64,000 bases of DNA. Origin: Reticulascus tulasneorum (taxonomy: Eukaryota; Ascomycota; Sordariomycetes; Glomerellales; Reticulascaceae). Both the position numbers and the translations under genes were made by a program. Below are positions 58,380 through 64,000 of the stretch, piece after piece. The notes under the pieces are model-generated. The model had not been told where the DNA came from. It saw only the letters and a program-made list of their open reading frames with translations, and did no database searches. Where the stretch lies: NCBI GenBank assembly GCA_001557505.1, contig LSAX01000003.1:4402001-4466000 (forward strand). Direction: 5' to 3'. Position 1 is the stretch's first letter. Each line of letters opens with the position of its first letter.

Positions 58380-61000
58380 AAAGATAATATATAATAAAGC
58401 TTTATATAATGTTATAGCTATATAAGAGCTTATATAGAAAGAAAGAGTTATAAGGATATATTACTTAAACTTTTTTAGATATTTAATAATTAAGTATATA
58501 AATAGAAGAAGACTATATACGACTATCTATATCTATAAGATTATAAAAGAGTAGATATATTATATTAAACTAGACTAATATAATATTATTATATTATTAA
58601 ATAAAGGTCTGCTTATTATATATTCTATATATTTAGTATATTTAAGCTTATATATATATATAAACTAAAACACGGCCTTAGACGACCTTATATAATAGCT
58701 AATACTAATAAGAAAAACCATATTATTAAGAGATTTTAACCTTAGAGACCTATAATAGCAAACTAGCGGCTATATATATATAAACATATATAAGCTTATT
58801 TAATTAACAGAAAGATAAAGATTATACTTTATTATACTTTTAAACATTATTACTAAGTAAACACCTAGATATATAGACTTAATAATCAATCTCTACTAAA
58901 CAACTATAGATAACTATATAAGATAGATTAAAGTAATATTTTATAGTAGATCTAACCATATTAGATAAGAATATAAGATAATAGTTATATTAACGACCTT
59001 ATAAGGACAGGAGTAGTTCGCTTAGCGTATTTTTAACTAAGATAAGATAGTTATAGAAAACTACGTATTATTATAACTAAGAACGTTAGATATAAACGAG
59101 GAACTTAATTAATATATTATATTCTTAATAAGAGAACTAATGAAGATTATAATTATCTACGTTTATATAATATAAAGAGAAAACATATTTAAGAATAATT
59201 AATAAAATATAAAAATTTATAAAGTTATCTAAGAAGAAAGAAAAGCTAAGAAAATATAATATATATAAAAAACAAATGAAATTAAACGATAATTTAAGAT
59301 TATAAAGAAACTTAAGAGGTAGATAATAGCAGAAGCTAAGAAAGCTTATTAACAAAAGGCCTTATATAAATAATCTAATAAGCTAAACGATATATAGAAA
59401 ATAATAGCCTAAGCTTAAAAAGATAATTAAAGACTATATAAGCCTAACTTAATCTTACCCTTATAAGTAGATATATATAACAACGTATAAACTACCACGT
59501 ACGTAGATAAGGCTAAGGCCTTTACCGACTAATTTTACTTTACCATAATTACGAACCTTAAAGATATTTATGAACAGACGTTTATGAATATAAGCTATTT
59601 TAATATGATCTTTATTAACTGTTTAGTTATAGAAGATAAAGTTATCATAATATTTAAAACTTATAAACTTTAAAATACGCTTAGACTAGACAGACTTCTA
59701 AATAGGTTTTTTTTTATATATAGAAGCTTATTAATGACCGTAATAGCTAATATTATTAATATCTATTAGAAGTTAGAATATTATTTAATAATATTTAAAT
59801 AATTTATAATGGTAATTATCCTAAAGCTGAATAAGATAGAAAAAGATTATATAAATATATAAAGACTAATTACGTTATTAGCCATAATAGGTAAGGTTAT
59901 AGAAATTATATTTATATATAAGCTCATATAGGCGGCTGAAAACGTAGGTATATTACTTTTAGAATAGATAAGTAATAAGAAAGGAAAATTTATAAAATTA
60001 GGCTTTTAGTTTTTAACAGATTAGATTAAGACCGTTTAAAGCTTTAAGCTTATGGTTATAATCTTATCTTTAGATATTAAAAATGTATTTAATATAATAA
60101 TCTTATTAAGATTTATAAATAACTTATATAGATTTAGATTTATAAAGTGGTTAATTCGATTTATATTAAGCTACCTCTTAGAGAGAATAACTTAATTATT
60201 CTTTGATAGTAAGTTAATATAAGAGATCTTAAACGATTATAGGATATTATAAAGATTACTGATTACCGTTTTACTATTTATATTATATATAATCTACCTA
60301 TATTATAACTTATATAACCTAGATAATATCTTAATTATAAGATTTATAGATAATATGAACCTAATTAGACTTAGGAGGATGATAGAGGATATATATAAAT
60401 AACTTTAAGAAGTATATAAGGTATATTTAGAATAGGCTAATAAATATAAAATATAATTTAACCTTAACAAATATCAGTTTTTATATATTAATTATAAAAG
60501 ATAAGTAAAGATTATATAATTCTAACTAAGAGAATATATGATTATACTTAATAATAATATAAGAATCTTAAATATATAACTTAATAAGAAGCTTAATTAA
60601 GGATTATATATAATAACCTTTAAGTAAAAACTAAAAATATAAGGACTAACGTTTAATAAGATCTACATATTAACCTAAAGGTTATATTTTATATAAGCGT
60701 AAATGATTTATATAGTTATTATAAAAACGTTAATAAATATTATTATATTAATATAATATAATATCAGCAAGATAAAAAAGATAGAAAAGCTTTTTCAAAT
60801 TATATAAAATAAGTGTTTTTATATAGTCTTTAGAGCCTTTAAGAGGACTTTTAATAACTAAAAAGAGATTAAAACCTTTATCTCCTTGATAAACTTTTAG
60901 TTTAATATTAAGACTACTAAGTTCTAGAAAAGGTTATATAAGAACAAGATCATAGATTAGATCTACATAATATATGACTATATAAGACTATTTATAACTA
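58380..61000 (+). pseudogene. LINE ORF2 relic: APE endonuclease and reverse transcriptase
   Basis: The endonuclease is marked by RDFNLRD at 58,739-58,759 (family GDFNL) and by SNHIRQEYKIIV near 58,945 (family SDH). The reverse transcriptase follows at about 59,550-60,650. It has a FIKQLIRFILSYLLERI stretch near 60,137, then TVLLFILYIIYLYYN (family GSPLSPILYLLY) and the catalytic block FIDN, from FADD or FIDD, at 60,343-60,354. Sequence further downstream should include an RNase H domain that I could not read. The order and spacing fit an I/Tad-clade LINE. Confidence 0.72.
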
Positions 61001-63451
61001 GGCCTAGACTTATAACGATATAACTTATTATTAATATTATTTATAAGGCCTTAACAGAAAAGCATAATATAAAAGGCTAATATAATAACATAAGGCCATA
61101 AGAAGCGTTATTAACAAAATAGATAGAGCATATTAAATAGCGGACGAATGAACGTAAGTAATAACTTATAGACTTTATAGTTTATATATAGTTACTTATA
61201 AAAGTTTTATTAAAAATATATAAGTAGTTATATAAAAGCAAAAGCTTAGTGTTAATCTAGATTTATACAGAGAAGATAAAACTTAAAGTATTTTTCTTCT
61301 TTATAAAAGTCTTAAATATAAATATATCTAAATATACTTACAACCATAAAAGATAGACTATGAGATATATTATACTCTTTTATAATAACCTTAAAAAATA
61401 ACGGAAATAACTTACATAAAGATTAAATAAGCATATTAACTTATATATCAACCTTAGGTACCTAAAAAAGGTTAAGATTATCATAAGATAAGTTATTAAC
61501 ATTAAGCTCTTATAGATATTCATATTTATATATAGGTTTACATAGTAATAAGACGAAGAAAGATTAAAATATATATAAATAAAAATATAATAATAAAAGA
61601 TAAATTATTAAAATAATATAAGACCATAGATAAGCGCTTAGAAGGTATATAAGTTTATATAAGACTATATATAAGATATTAAGCCATAGATAAGCGTATT
61701 AAAATATATAAATCTATATAAAACCATATCTTAGATATTAAACGTTAAACCTTAAATTAAATATTAGTCTAAAACCTATTTATAAAGTTTCTTATAAACT
61801 TTCGCGGCCGAAGACTTCGCTAAAGCTTTACAAGCCTACTTACCATTTTTAGTAAGCTTAAGAACCTCCTCTTTTAGTTTTACTTCTTCTTCTTAGGCCT
61901 CTTCTTCTTTATTTCTCTTTATTCTAAATACGGCCGCCTAAGTTAAGAACGCCGCTTAAAACTTAGGCTTAGCTTAGATGATAGAGGTAATATTAGATAT
62001 CTACGAAAGTTAGTATATAACCGTTTAAAGATGTAAATAAAAATATATAACACGAAGAATATTAATGAAAATTAATTTTAGAATATGATTAGCGGTCTTA
62101 AGTAATAGATTTATCATTTTATCTTAATAATTAATAATAAAAACGATATCTGATAAGTTAACGTTTATAACCGTGGGAGCTATTAAGAAACTAATTAAAA
62201 ATAAGGCCGTGGAAGACGATTTAGCGGCTAACTAACTGACCTAACTAGCTTTAGCTTATATATAGATAATATTAATATTAAGTATAATATATTTAAATAT
62301 AGCTATATCTAATAATAGGTAGATATATAAGTTATTATTATCTAGATTATAATTTTAGTAGGTTATATAAGATTATATAAGTTAGTATAAGATAATATAA
62401 TAACGATTAAGTATTTAGGAATTATTAATAAACTAATATACGGCCATATAGGAAATCGAGCAGACTTATAAAATCATAAATAACATTTATCTTAATATAA
62501 ACTTTATATTATGAATGGCTATTTATGGTTATTAAGGAGAAATATTAGTAAAAGATTAAGAAAGACTATATAAGACTGTATATATATATCTAAGATATAA
62601 TATTTATTTATTAAGCTTAGGTTTTCTATAAATAGCTAGACTATAAAGGTTTTATATAAATATAAGGTAGATATATTAAAGATAATAAGGAAATAATATA
62701 ATATTATTATTAAAATAAAGATCTAACGTTTAAGATATTATAAGATTACGTAAGACTATATAAGATTTTTTAAAGATAAGATAATTATAATAGATTAATA
62801 TTAATAATTAATAAATATAAAGTTATATAAAGGTATATTTATAAAATAATAAATAATAATAGATATTTTTAAGACGAGGATTTTTAAGAGAAATTGGTCA
62901 TATATATATAAAATTTAAGATTATATATAACCATTTATAAAATGCTAGATTAAGAAACTATATATAAAGAAGAAGTTAGCTAATGGTAATTACCGTTAAA
63001 TATAAGAAGACATAAAAAGTTAATAAAAGAAGTAGGCGCCGCTAAGCGGCCTAAAAGAGAAATAGCAAATAAAGACGATAAAAGGAAGAGGAAAATAAGC
63101 TTTTATATTAACATATAAGATTATATAAAGACGAAAAAGACCATCTTTAAAACGACTAGCTTATAAAGGCGATCGACCAATAAGATAAGATAGGTCTAAA
63201 TATTTATATAAACCTATATAAGATAACGTATATAATAATATTTATCTTATCTTAAATAAAGAAAAATAGAGAATAACATATAAAGTAAATTATGGAGATT
63301 AAGATTATTAACTAAATAAAGGTTTTTTATCTTATACGTTTATAAGTGATTATATAAAGCTGTATAAGGTTTTCCTCTGTTTATTAAATATAGACTTCTT
63401 ATATAATTATATAAATAAGTTATAGATAGAGAAATAATAATAATAATAAAA

Positions 63452-64000
63452 AAAAAGATTTTTTTATTTTATATAATTTATAAACTTTATAAATAGTTTA
63501 TAAGCTTAATTAAAATTAAAATCATTTTCTTTTATAATAACTTTATAAATAAGTTTTATAATTATCTTTTATTTTAATAATTTTATATTTATATAATTAA
63601 TATAAGATTAATTAAGCTTAATTAAGTTAAATTATAATTAAAATTAAAATTTTATATTTTTAAGTTTTTAATTTATTATAATATTTTCTTTTTACCTTAT
63701 TAATAATCTATTATAATATAAAATAGTTTATTATAAATATTTATAAATTTATATATTATTTTAATTCTTTTTATTATAATTATATTTTATAATTTTATTA
63801 TTAATTTTTAAATAAAGATAATATAATTTATTTATTTAATTTAGATTTATCATTATAACTTTTAACTTATCTTCTTAATTTAAGTTTATAAGATATTTTT
63901 AATTTTTTATTTAAGTTTATTATTAATTAGTATTTTTAATAATTAAATATTATCTTATTATTATAATAATAATAAGTTTATTATTATTTTATATAATAGA
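63452..64000. other. A+T-rich DNA to the window edge
   Basis: The sequence after the LINE tail differs from the sequence after copy A, confirming that the tail is the element end. No gene or repeat is recognised. Confidence 0.55.

Larger units (their letters stand above)
56713..63451 (+). mobile_element. Near-complete LINE (Tad/I-like), copy B, RIP-inactivated
   Basis: The element begins at about GCAACGTTATATC, where G+C rises sharply after pure A/T, and ends in a (TAA)n-like tail at 63,451. In between, the plus strand shows a gag-like first ORF region, an APE endonuclease motif and a reverse transcriptase. The last 3 kb is the partner of 1-3,011. No target duplication was seen. Numerous stops make it inactive. 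Confidence 0.8.

Noticed and set aside
59137..59355. Minus-strand open frame of 72 codons, Phe/Leu/Tyr-rich
   Set aside because: It lies antisense to the LINE endonuclease-reverse transcriptase region and is an A+T artefact.

Overview
This looks like nuclear DNA of a filamentous ascomycete (Pezizomycotina). The evidence is fungus-restricted gene families (HET, DUF3435, fungal BTB/POZ), a very short intron, and extreme repeat-induced point mutation (RIP): duplicated transposon copies differ almost only by C/T and G/A. The genus cannot be read from the sequence.

Layout. About 1-26,450 and 46,300-64,000 are very A+T-rich, RIP-destroyed transposons. About 26,460-46,000 is a base-balanced island with genes, gene relics and minisatellites. 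Left block: the 3' end of a LINE (1-3,011), a Tc1/mariner transposase relic (about 4,250-5,150, minus), then a Ty1/copia element on the minus strand (6,010-26,594) with two 229-bp LTRs and a perfect 5-bp target duplication (CACCG). A 14.7-kb minus-strand Ty3/gypsy element (6,603-21,272, two 424-bp LTRs) is nested inside its RNase H region. Right block: a plus-strand chromodomain gypsy element (about 47.3-52.3 kb), a second fragment of the same family (52.9-53.6 kb), and a near-complete LINE (about 56.7-63.45 kb) whose last 3 kb aligns without visible gaps to the LINE at the left edge.

Island, left to right: a broken DUF3435/FluG-type tyrosine-recombinase gene (the family of Starship captains) pointing into the island; a 21-unit minisatellite; a minus-strand protein relic broken only by point stops; LINE 3' ends, one with a 14-bp target duplication; six further tandem arrays; a small MADS-like fragment; a relic of a HET C-terminus; one large intact gene (39,567-44,243) encoding a 1,558-residue AAA+ ATPase-HET fusion; and a BTB/POZ gene with a single TGG-to-TAG stop.

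Function. The only large gene that looks intact is the AAA+-HET fusion. HET domains trigger incompatibility cell death in fungi and are usually coupled to NACHT or NB-ARC STAND ATPases. Here the partner is an Msp1/Vps4-like AAA+ module. With a decayed captain-like recombinase at one end, a second HET relic and a BTB relic, the island resembles eroded accessory cargo. That link is an inference, since no element ends were found.
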